Source: Zoogloea sp. (lineage in GTDB: Bacteria > Pseudomonadota > Gammaproteobacteria > Burkholderiales > Rhodocyclaceae). Taken from it: DNA of 13,352 nucleotides. A program made the translations under genes and the position numbers. The notes below the pieces were generated by a model. The model saw nothing but the letters and a program-made list of their open reading frames with translations. It had not been told where the DNA came from and did no database searches. The stretch covers positions 1 to 13,352 of the forward strand of contig JAEUNV010000328.1 in the NCBI GenBank assembly GCA_016790385.1. Reading direction: 5' to 3'. Every line of letters starts with the position of its first letter. Positions within the stretch are counted from its first letter, which is position 1. Shown piece after piece: positions 1 to 6,558 of this stretch.

Positions 1-105
1 GAGAGTGAGAGGGATTGGGGAAGACTGATGGATGACGAGATGGCTCGGGATGAGATCGGCGCGGCCGATCTATTCGACGAGGAGCCGGAAGGGCAGTTGC
101 GATGA
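1..105 (+). CDS. 3' end of an unidentified gene (partial)
   Basis: The reading frame is open from base 1 to a TGA at 103-105 and gives 34 residues, ending in a strongly acidic tail (ESERDWGRLMDDEMARDEIG, then AADLFDEEPEGQLR). The stop overlaps the ATG of the diguanylate cyclase gene as ATGA, the usual arrangement for translationally coupled genes of one operon. This overlap is the main reason to treat the frame as coding. An in-frame ATG at 28 exists, but a gene of only 25 codons is less likely than the C-terminus of a longer protein. I do not recognise the family; the tail has no motif that identifies it. If it is real, its product probably works in the same pathway as the cyclase. Confidence 0.55.
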   Translation, partial: ESERDWGRLMDDEMARDEIGAADLFDEEPEGQLR

Positions 106-1643
106 CGCTTTCCCTGCCGTCCTTGAATCCGATCACGCGAATCGCCATCGGTCTGGTCGCGTTGCTGCTCTCGCTGCTCATGATTGTGGACATGGTCTTT
201 GGTTTGATTCCGGATCGGGCTGACTTTGCCCGGGAGATCCGTCAACAGATCAGTGAGGGGTTGGCAATCCAGTCGGCTGCACTATTGCAGGTCGGTGATA
301 TCCCCACCCTCCAGCGCACGCTGGGGGATGTGCTCACCCGCAACAAGGAGTTGCGCTCCCTCGCCGTTCGCCGGAGTGGAGGTGAGATTGTGGCCCACGC
401 GGGGGAGCACGATCGCTATTGGGTGCCGCCCGAAGATGGTTCCTCCACCGTCACACAGGTGCGCGTACCGGTCTTGTCCGAGGGTAAGCCGTGGGGTGAG
501 GTGGAGCTCGTCTTCCGTCCCGTCATGCCCGAATCCATTCTCGAGTGGCTCGCGTATCCGCCCGTGGTCGCCATGCTGACTATCGGTGCTGGCGGGTTTC
601 TGGTGTTCTATCTCTACATGCGGCGGGTGCTGGAGTACCTTGACCCCTCCACGGCCATTCCGGATCGGGTCCGCACCGCTTTTGACACCCTGACGGAAAG
701 TGTGCTGATTCTCGATAAGCAGAGCAGGGTGGTGCTTGCCAATCGGGCGTTCCGTGCGCTGCACCCTCAGGCTCAGGAGGATCTCACCGGTAAGGCGGTG
801 ATCGAGATGGAGTGGTTGGTGGGGGGCTTCAATGTTGCTCCGGATGATCTCCCCTGGTCCCGGGCGATGGCCTCTCGGGCAAGTGTAGGTGACGAAACCC
901 TGGAGATTTTCCGTCCAGATGACGAGGGGCAGCCTCTGCGCACCATTGTGGGGTGTTCCCCCATCCTCGATGGTCACGGCCGGCTGCGAGGCTGTCTTGT
1001 CAGTTTTTCCGATGTAACGATGCTCCACCGCATCAATGATCAGCTGCTGGTCACCTTGAGTGATCTGGAAATCTCCAAGGACGAGATTCGCCGTCAGAAC
1101 GAGGAGTTGCAGCGCCTGGCGACCCGCGACCCGATGACGGGCTGCCTAAACCGGAGAGCCTTTTTTGGCAGCGCAGACCCGCTTTATGCCCAGCTCAAGG
1201 ACGGGGGCGAGGAGGTCTGCTGCATCATGAGTGATATTGACCATTTCAAATCATTCAACGACCGCTACGGTCATGCCGTTGGTGACCAGGTGATCAAGTC
1301 GGTGGCGAAGTGCCTGGGTTCGGAGCTGCGCGAGGTGGACATGCTCTGCCGCTACGGTGGTGAAGAGTTCTGCATCATGCTGCCGGGTGCAACCCCGGAG
1401 CAGGCCCTGGACGTAGCCGAACGACTCCGGAGCAGTATCGAACGGAATGCCGGTGCCGCAGTGCGCGAGATTCCCGACATCCGGATCACATCCAGTTTTG
1501 GCGTGGCCTCGATACGCTTGGGGGCAAAGGATCCGGCCGAGCTGATCGATCAGGCCGACAATGCCCTCTACCAATCCAAGCAGAATGGGCGTAACCGGGT
1601 GTCCCTGTGGGCCGGGGAGCGCTCGGTGGGCGCGCAGCACTGA
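102..1643 (+). CDS. membrane-bound PAS-GGDEF diguanylate cyclase
   Basis: This 513-residue protein is predicted to make cyclic di-GMP from two GTP at the inner membrane. In order: transmembrane segment at about 13-36; an extracytoplasmic sensor-like region at about 39-148 that I cannot assign to a named family; a second transmembrane segment at about 150-173; a PAS domain at about 190-308 (LTESVLILDKQSRVVLANRAF); a short linker likely to form a coiled coil (310-340); and a GGDEF domain from about 341. The domain opens with the usual TRDPMTGCLNRRAF and carries the active-site motif GGEEF at 419-423. The inhibitory I-site RxxD (REVD, 410-413) is intact at the canonical distance, so product feedback inhibition is expected. 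There is no EAL or HD-GYP domain. The start ATG overlaps the upstream stop (ATGA), with GGAAGGG about 9 nt upstream. The input signal is unknown; no link to the TonB genes is visible beyond proximity, and the cyclase is convergent to exbD. Confidence 0.93.
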   Translation: MTLSLPSLNPITRIAIGLVALLLSLLMIVDMVFGLIPDRADFAREIRQQISEGLAIQSAALLQVGDIPTLQRTLGDVLTRNKELRSLAVRRSGGEIVAHAGEHDRYWVPPEDGSSTVTQVRVPVLSEGKPWGEVELVFRPVMPESILEWLAYPPVVAMLTIGAGGFLVFYLYMRRVLEYLDPSTAIPDRVRTAFDTLTESVLILDKQSRVVLANRAFRALHPQAQEDLTGKAVIEMEWLVGGFNVAPDDLPWSRAMASRASVGDETLEIFRPDDEGQPLRTIVGCSPILDGHGRLRGCLVSFSDVTMLHRINDQLLVTLSDLEISKDEIRRQNEELQRLATRDPMTGCLNRRAFFGSADPLYAQLKDGGEEVCCIMSDIDHFKSFNDRYGHAVGDQVIKSVAKCLGSELREVDMLCRYGGEEFCIMLPGATPEQALDVAERLRSSIERNAGAAVREIPDIRITSSFGVASIRLGAKDPAELIDQADNALYQSKQNGRNRVSLWAGERSVGAQH

Positions 1644-1680
1644 CCCACCGGCGCTGCTCGGCTGTGAATGGCACAGCCCG

Positions 1681-1729
1681 TCGAGGAGGCCGCAGGCGTG
1701 GCCTTTTGGCGGCCGCCTGCAAGCCTCGA
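1681..1729. terminator. GC-rich stem-loop between convergent genes, possible bidirectional terminator
   Basis: The outer arms TCGAGG (1681-1686) and CCTCGA (1724-1729) pair, and so do the inner arms GCAGGCG (1692-1698) and CGCCTGC (1714-1720). A small internal bulge separates them, and a loop contains GGCC-TTTT-GGC. It lies in the 100-bp gap between the convergent diguanylate cyclase and exbD genes, where a shared terminator is expected. Against this, no clean T-tract follows directly on either strand; the nearest (TTTTT at 1748-1752) is about 19 nt away and inside exbD. It could instead be an mRNA-stabilising hairpin or a Rho-related structure. Confidence 0.4.
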
Positions 1730-1743
1730 TGTGCCTGCTAGTT

Positions 1744-2163
1744 TCAGTTTTTGCCGGGTTCCGTCACGAAGGCCAGCTTGCTCAGCCCATGCCGGCTGGC
1801 AGCTGACAGAAATTGAGCCACATGCTCGTACTCGGCGTGCTTGTCGACCTGAAGATGGATCTCGGGTTGAGCTTGCTGGGCGGCGGCGGCCTGCAGCCTG
1901 GATTCAAGATCTCCCGCCGGCACGCTGACGCCATTCCAGCTCAGGCCACCTCCCGCATCGATGGCGAGGGCGATCTTGGTCGGTTTGATCTCCTCTTTCT
2001 GGCTGCTGGCCTTCGGCAGGTCGAGCTTCACCGCATGGTTGATGACCGGTACGGTGATGATGAAGATGATCAGTAGAACCAGCATGACATCCACAAGGGG
2101 CGTCATGTTGATCTCGGCCATCACGTCGCCATCTTCATCGAAGTCGCTGGCTTGAAAGCTCAT
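1744..2163 (-). CDS. exbD: ExbD, proton-channel subunit of the TonB energy-transducing complex
   Basis: This 139-residue protein matches the ExbD family in length (E. coli ExbD is 141) and topology: a short cytoplasmic N-terminus, one transmembrane helix at about 23-42, and a periplasmic domain. The segment AEINMTPLVDVMLVLLIIF is the family signature. Its aspartate falls at residue 25, the position of the essential proton-pathway Asp25 of E. coli ExbD. ExbD works with ExbB to turn proton motive force into movement of TonB. The gene overlaps the end of exbB as ATGA and has AAGGA upstream at good spacing, so translation is probably coupled. It is the last gene of tonB-exbB-exbD. A TolR assignment is possible for this superfamily, but the adjacent tonB and receptor genes favour ExbD. 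Confidence 0.95.
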   Translation of the reverse strand: MSFQASDFDEDGDVMAEINMTPLVDVMLVLLIIFIITVPVINHAVKLDLPKASSQKEEIKPTKIALAIDAGGGLSWNGVSVPAGDLESRLQAAAAQQAQPEIHLQVDKHAEYEHVAQFLSAASRHGLSKLAFVTEPGKN

Positions 2164-2888
2164 TGCGCTTCCTTTCGGGCGGGCAGGGGATGAACAGTGG
2201 CCGGGTTTTTGCGAACCTTTCCTCCGGTCACAAGGAACGCATGCAGGTCATGGGCGAAATGCTTGAGCCGGGCCAGGATCTCCTTGTTGCCTCGCACCAG
2301 GGCGTTGTAGCCGAGCACGGCGGGAATGGCCACCGCGAGCCCGCCTGCCGTCATCACCAGGGATTCGCCCACCGGGCCGGCGACCTTGTCCAGCGTGGCC
2401 TGACCGGCGGCACCGATGCCGATGAGGGCGTGGTAGATGCCCCATACCGTACCAAAAAGGCCGATGAAGGGCGCCGTGGAACCCACTGAGGCGAGGATGG
2501 ACAGGCCCGACTGCAAACGACCGGTGGTGTCGTCGATGGATTGGCGCATGGTGCTGGTGAGCCAGTCGTTGAGGTTTAGTACCCCGTGAAGTTCGTTCTG
2601 GTGGTTGACGTGGTGGCTGACCGCCTCAGTGCTTCGGCTTGCCAGATCGCGGAAGGGGTTGTCGGCTTGGGTGGGCTTGAGGGCCGCCATGCCTTCATCG
2701 AAGCTGGTGGTGTGCCAAAACTGCTTGGCGCCGGCGCTCATGCGGCGTAACTGCATAAGGCTCCACGCCTTGATCAGGATGACTGACCAGGAAGCGAGGG
2801 ACATGACGATCAGGATGATGGCCACGGCGTGGGAGACGCTGTCTCCCTGGGCCCAGATCTGACCGAGGCTGAAAGTGTTTTCGTTCAT
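2160..2888 (-). CDS. exbB: ExbB, inner-membrane channel subunit of the TonB complex
   Basis: A 242-residue MotA/TolQ/ExbB-family protein with three transmembrane helices at about 18-40, 128-157 and 172-198. The second and third carry the conserved block GSTAPFIGLFGTVWGIYHAL and the segment LVMTAGGLAVAIPAVLGYN. T147 and T180 align with T148 and T181 of E. coli ExbB, which line the channel. The large cytoplasmic loop lies between helices 1 and 2, as in the family. ExbB pentamers surround ExbD and dock TonB. The start has AAGGA about 7 nt upstream. The gene begins 39 nt after the tonB stop and its own stop overlaps exbD as ATGA, so the three genes should be one transcript. The short N-terminus, without a signal peptide, resembles the shorter E. 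coli type rather than the longer Pseudomonas ExbB1 type. Confidence 0.95.
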   Translation of the reverse strand: MNENTFSLGQIWAQGDSVSHAVAIILIVMSLASWSVILIKAWSLMQLRRMSAGAKQFWHTTSFDEGMAALKPTQADNPFRDLASRSTEAVSHHVNHQNELHGVLNLNDWLTSTMRQSIDDTTGRLQSGLSILASVGSTAPFIGLFGTVWGIYHALIGIGAAGQATLDKVAGPVGESLVMTAGGLAVAIPAVLGYNALVRGNKEILARLKHFAHDLHAFLVTGGKVRKNPATVHPLPARKEAQ

Positions 2889-2927
2889 GGAGATTCCTTC
2901 GGGAAAGGGTTCGGAAACGGGGGAAGA

Positions 2928-3683
2928 TCAGGAGTTCAAGGAGAAATCGATGGGTACCCGCACGGTGCCTGCAACGGCCTGATCACCCTGGCGAGCGGGT
3001 ATGAAGCGCCAGCTGCGCAGCACGGTCTCGCGGGCAACGTCATCCAGGCGCGTGTAACCGCTGCTCTTGGCGATGCTGACCTCCATGGGCTTGCCGTCGG
3101 CGCCGACGAGCACTCTCAGCATTACCCGGCCTTCCTCGCCCATGCGTCGGGACAGACGGGGGTATTCCGGTACGGGATTGGATAGATAGGCGGCGTCGAA
3201 GCGAGGGGCCGTTGTGGCGACCACCGCTTGCCGTTCGGCGACGGGGGACGGAGACGCATTCGGCGTGGGCGGTGTGGCGGGCGCGGTGGTTTCGGCAGGG
3301 CTGCTGCTTGCGGCCGATGTGACCACGGCGGGCGTGCTAGGCCGCGTTTGCGGGCTTAGTGATGCTTTCGGTTTTGGGTCTGGCCGAAGTTTTTTCTCCG
3401 GTGTCCTGACGGGCTCAGGGTGAGGGGCAGGAGCCGGTTTTACTGCGTCGGGGGTGACCAGACTGACGCTCATCAGGGGTTGCGGAGGAATGATCGGCGG
3501 GCTGTTCTTGCTCATGCCATGGACGATGATCGCCAGCAGACCTGCGTGCAGTAAGGCTGCAAAGGCAACGCCCGCAGCCGTGCGGAGGGTGTTGCCGGCC
3601 GAACCGTCGTTTGCGTGCCTGACAAGGAAGGGGGCGGGCAGATCAATTCCTGCGGTCCCCGGCATGTCGAGGGCTAGATTCAT
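2928..3683 (-). CDS. tonB: TonB, periplasm-spanning energy transducer
   Basis: A 251-residue TonB protein. An N-terminal cytoplasmic segment of about 33 residues is followed by the single signal-anchor helix at about 36-57, which includes a histidine (H46) in the place of the conserved TonB anchor histidine. A Pro/Ala/Lys-rich periplasmic spacer covers about 62-160. The C-terminal domain at about 165-251 has the family hallmarks PVPEYPRLSRRMGEEG, SSGYTRLDDVARETV and SWRFIPA. It transmits energy from ExbB-ExbD to outer-membrane receptors, presumably including the divergent receptor next door. I chose the ATG at 3683 because GGAG lies 6 nt upstream and the protein then starts just before the anchor region. 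The open frame continues to an ATG at 3812, but that extension is Cys/His-rich, unlike TonB, and would run through the predicted transcription start and Fur-like site. First gene of tonB-exbB-exbD. Confidence 0.93.
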   Translation of the reverse strand: MNLALDMPGTAGIDLPAPFLVRHANDGSAGNTLRTAAGVAFAALLHAGLLAIIVHGMSKNSPPIIPPQPLMSVSLVTPDAVKPAPAPHPEPVRTPEKKLRPDPKPKASLSPQTRPSTPAVVTSAASSSPAETTAPATPPTPNASPSPVAERQAVVATTAPRFDAAYLSNPVPEYPRLSRRMGEEGRVMLRVLVGADGKPMEVSIAKSSGYTRLDDVARETVLRSWRFIPARQGDQAVAGTVRVPIDFSLNS

Positions 3684-3800
3684 GTCGATCTCCATCCAGT
3701 AGGGGGTGTTCCTGGCTGGCTTGCAACATGCTCTGGTTGGCAGGTGGCTGGCTGGCTGAGAGTGGCACCGCTGCACATCCATGACAGGGTGTGCAAATAC

Positions 3801-3821
3801 AAATGCGAACAATTCGCATTT
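3801..3821. promoter_or_regulatory. Fur-box-like palindrome in the tonB/receptor divergent region
   Basis: The 9-bp arms AAATGCGAA (3801-3809) and TTCGCATTT (3813-3821) are perfect inverted repeats around a 3-nt centre. The core fits the 7-1-7 layout of Fur sites: TGCGAAC, then A, then ATTCGCA, against TGATAAT-N-ATTATCA, with the GCGAA variant that I recall from GC-rich proteobacteria. The site overlaps the -10 element and predicted start point of the tonB promoter, the expected position for iron-dependent repression. Its centre is 128 nt upstream of the tonB start codon and 172 nt upstream of the receptor start codon. Zur or another metal regulator is possible but fits less well. Confidence 0.72.
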
Positions 3822-3846
3822 TAGTGATGGTGCTGCAATGCGTCAA
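3818..3846 (-). promoter_or_regulatory. sigma70-type promoter of tonB-exbB-exbD
   Basis: On the minus strand, a -35 element TTGACG (3846-3841) is separated by exactly 17 nt from a -10 element TAAAAT (3823-3818). Each matches the consensus in five of six bases. The predicted transcription start, 6-7 nt downstream, is near 3811, the centre of the Fur-like palindrome. The resulting leader would be about 128 nt long and contains a run of tandem GGCT units (seen on the plus strand near 3746-3757). The placement was read by eye, not scored. Confidence 0.65.
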
Positions 3847-3982
3847 GCGGATTCCGGATGGGCAATCCTGCGCGCTTCGGTGTCAATGAATGGAGGGGCG
3901 AAAAGGTCGGGAATTTCTCCCATGGCCCTGCCGCTGACCCGGAGGTAGGCTTCGTGCCATTCCTAGAATTCGGAGACGACCC

Positions 3983-6493
3983 ATGCAGCACCCAATGCCC
4001 TGTTCGCGAAGCGCCGCGCCGCGAGTTCATCCCCTTGTGCTGGCCCTGGCTGCCGCCTTTGCAGCGGGCGCCCACGCCGAAGATGCCCTCACCACCGTGG
4101 CGCCAACGGTAACCGTTGTGGGTCAGACTCCGCTGCCGGGTCTGGAGCAGCCGGTTTCCCATATCCCGGCTCCGGTGCAGACATCCACGGCGCGGGACAT
4201 CGATCAGAGCATGGCGCTGGATATTTCGGCCTTCATGAATCGGCGCCTGAATGGCGTTCATGTGAACGAAACCCAGAACAATCCGTTCCAGCCGGACGTG
4301 AACTATCGAGGTTTCACCGCATCTCCGCTCCTGGGTACCCCTCAGGGGCTCTCGGTGTACTTTGACGGGGTGCGCATCAATCAACCGTTTGGCGATGTGG
4401 TGAGCTGGGATCTGATCCCCCGTTCGGCGATTGCCTCGATGAACATGATGCCCGGCTCCAACCCCCTGTTCGGTCTCAACACCCTGGGCGGCGCTCTGGC
4501 AATCCAGACCAAGGAAGGGCGCAGCCACGCAGGCACCTCGATCCAGGTTAGCGGAGGCTCCTACGGGCGCCGTGCGGTTGAGTTTGAGCACGGGGGCTTC
4601 AATGATCAGGGGCTTGAGTGGTTCATTACCGCCAACCATTTCCATGAAAACGGTTGGCGTACCAATTCCCCCTCGGACGTGCGTCAGGCCTTCGGCAAGT
4701 TTGGCTGGCAGGATGCCCGTACCGATCTTGATCTCAGCATTGCCTATGCGGACAACCGCATGAATGGCAACGGCCTGCAAGAGAAGCGCTTCCTGGAACA
4801 GGACTACAGCAGTATCTACACGCAGCCCGATATCACGAAGAACCGCTCGCTTTTCCTCAACCTCACGGGGAAGCACAGTTTGAACGACAACGCGCTGCTC
4901 TCTGGCAACGTGTATTACCGCAAGATCACCGGCACGACCTACAACGGTGACGTTAACGAAAGTGCCCTGGAAAATTCGATCTACCAACCCACTCAGCAAG
5001 AGCGTGATGCCCTGGCTGCCGCGGGCTACAGCGGCTTTCCCACGAGCGGCGCCAATGCTGCCAACACGCCGTTTCCTTACTGGCGATGCGTGGCCAATGC
5101 GCTTCTGGCCGACGAACCCAACGAAAAGTGCTCTGGTTTGATCAATCGCTCCCGGACTGATCAGGAAAACTTCGGCCTGTCTGGCCAGCTTTCATTGGCG
5201 AATGATCTGGCCGGAAGGAAGAACCTCTTCATCGTCGGTGCCGGCTACGATCAGAGCAATCTGCATTTCCAGCAATCCGGGCAGTACGGCTACATCAACT
5301 CTGACCGCAGCGTGACGCCGGTGGATGCCTGGGCCGACGGCAGCCAGAATGCCGGGGTGGGCGAAGTGGCGCCGGACAACCGAGTCAGCCTTAACGGGCG
5401 TACCCGCACGGTCAGTCTTTTTGCCACCGACACCCTCTCCCTCAATCAATACTGGCATGCCACCGTTTCCGGGCGCTACAACCGGAGCACCGTCAAGAAT
5501 CGCGACAATCTGAATCCGGGTGGCGGTTCGGATTCGCTCGACGGCAATCACAGCTTCAACCGATTCAATCCGGCGGTGGGGGTCACCTTCACGCCGTCGC
5601 GTAGCTGGAATGCCTACGCCGGCTACAACGAAGGAAGCCGCACCCCGACCGCAATCGAACTGGGCTGCGCCAATCCCGAGAACCCCTGCAAGCTGCCCAA
5701 CGCCATGGCGGGCGATCCGCCCCTGAAACAGGTGGTGACCAAGACCTGGGATCTGGGGCTGCGGGGGCAGCTCGGCGCCGCCAGCCGCTGGAACCTGGGG
5801 GTCTTCCGGTCCACCAGTCACGATGACATCCTGTTTGTGGCCGACGACCAGCTCGGTTACGGTTACTTCAAGAATTTCGGCAAGACCCGCCGACAGGGTC
5901 TTGAGGCGGGAGCGAGTACGGTCGTGGGGGCCTTGAGCCTCGCCTTCAATTACACCTGGCTTGATGCCACCTACCGTTCGGCCGAGGAAGTGGGCGGTAC
6001 CGGAAACAGTACGAATGAGGAAGGTCCGGGGCTGGAGGGAAGCATCGACATCAAGAAGGGGGATCGCATTCCCCTGATTCCCCGTCATCTGTTCAAGGCG
6101 TCCGCCGACTACCGTTTCTCGCAGGCCTTTTCGATGGGCCTTGATCTCGTCAGCGTGTCGGGCTCCTACGCTCGCGGCAACGAGAACAATCAGCATCAGC
6201 CAGACGGTACTTACTACCTGGGCTCCGGGCGCGCCGGGGGGTATGCGGTGATGAACCTCAGCGCGCGCTACTCGGTGAATCGTAACGTTCAGCTCTTCGG
6301 GCAGATCAACAACCTCTTCGACAGGGAATACGCCACCGGCGCCCAGCTTGGCAACACCGCCTTTTCAGCCGGCGGTGGCGTGGTCGCGAGGCCCTTCGGC
6401 CAGGTCAATGGCGACTATCCCCAGGTGGGTTCCACCTTCTATGCGCCAGGGGCGCCGCGAACCTTGTGGTTGGGTGTGCGCTACAGCCTCTGA
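3983..6493 (+). CDS. TonB-dependent outer-membrane receptor, substrate unknown
   Basis: An 836-residue receptor that imports an unknown ligand across the outer membrane using TonB. A signal peptide ends at about residue 32 (GAHA/ED). A TonB-box-like segment PTVTVVGQ follows at 41-48, so there is no N-terminal STN signalling domain. The plug domain (about 60-180) includes VNYRGFTASPLLGTPQGLSV, DGVRINQPFGDVV and MPGSNPLFGLNTLGGALAI. The 22-strand barrel occupies the remainder, with NNLFDREYATG near the end and a C-terminal GVRYSL ending in a hydrophobic residue, as barrels do. Two cysteine pairs (C369/C383 and C562/C569) probably form disulfides in extracellular loops. The start has GGAG 7 nt upstream. 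It is divergent from tonB and directly followed by a sensor kinase and response regulator. Iron-chelate uptake is the default guess given the Fur-like site, but other metals or organic ligands are possible. I recognise the plug sequence type as widespread in proteobacteria without knowing a proven substrate. Confidence 0.93.
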   Translation: MQHPMPCSRSAAPRVHPLVLALAAAFAAGAHAEDALTTVAPTVTVVGQTPLPGLEQPVSHIPAPVQTSTARDIDQSMALDISAFMNRRLNGVHVNETQNNPFQPDVNYRGFTASPLLGTPQGLSVYFDGVRINQPFGDVVSWDLIPRSAIASMNMMPGSNPLFGLNTLGGALAIQTKEGRSHAGTSIQVSGGSYGRRAVEFEHGGFNDQGLEWFITANHFHENGWRTNSPSDVRQAFGKFGWQDARTDLDLSIAYADNRMNGNGLQEKRFLEQDYSSIYTQPDITKNRSLFLNLTGKHSLNDNALLSGNVYYRKITGTTYNGDVNESALENSIYQPTQQERDALAAAGYSGFPTSGANAANTPFPYWRCVANALLADEPNEKCSGLINRSRTDQENFGLSGQLSLANDLAGRKNLFIVGAGYDQSNLHFQQSGQYGYINSDRSVTPVDAWADGSQNAGVGEVAPDNRVSLNGRTRTVSLFATDTLSLNQYWHATVSGRYNRSTVKNRDNLNPGGGSDSLDGNHSFNRFNPAVGVTFTPSRSWNAYAGYNEGSRTPTAIELGCANPENPCKLPNAMAGDPPLKQVVTKTWDLGLRGQLGAASRWNLGVFRSTSHDDILFVADDQLGYGYFKNFGKTRRQGLEAGASTVVGALSLAFNYTWLDATYRSAEEVGGTGNSTNEEGPGLEGSIDIKKGDRIPLIPRHLFKASADYRFSQAFSMGLDLVSVSGSYARGNENNQHQPDGTYYLGSGRAGGYAVMNLSARYSVNRNVQLFGQINNLFDREYATGAQLGNTAFSAGGGVVARPFGQVNGDYPQVGSTFYAPGAPRTLWLGVRYSL

Positions 6494-6500
6494 AGATGGG

Positions 6501-6519
6501 GAGGGGATTCGGGCTCCTC
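6501..6519 (+). other. short mRNA hairpin between receptor and kinase genes
   Basis: GAGGGG (6501-6506) can pair with CTCCTC (6514-6519), with one G-U pair and a 7-nt loop, starting 7 nt after the receptor stop codon. No T-tract follows, so it is not a standard terminator. It could protect the 3' end of the receptor message or lower expression of the downstream kinase. It is short, and in a GC-rich genome such a hairpin may be chance. Confidence 0.3.
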
Positions 6520-6558
6520 TGGGGCGCCTCCACTGTTCGGGAGCAGCCGCGAGTGGAC

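Noticed and set aside
3744..3760. Tandem GGCT units in the tonB leader as a phase-variation repeat
   Set aside because: There are only about three units and they lie outside the coding frame, too few to argue for slippage-based switching.
3684..3812. N-terminal extension of tonB to an upstream ATG at 3812
   Set aside because: The extra 43 residues are not TonB-like, lack a good ribosome binding site, and the extended start would overlap the predicted transcription start and Fur-like site. The ATG at 3683 has GGAG at the right spacing.
3964..3969. TAGAAT as a -10 element for the receptor gene
   Set aside because: It has no -35 partner at 16-18 nt and would start transcription inside the ribosome binding site.
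3821..4999. 392-codon open frame on the minus strand opposite the receptor
   Set aside because: It lies antisense to a clearly coding receptor gene, has no recognisable domain, and long antisense frames are common opposite GC-rich genes.
5192..6196. 334-codon open frame on the minus strand opposite the receptor barrel
   Set aside because: It is a shadow frame of the receptor gene with no recognisable motif.
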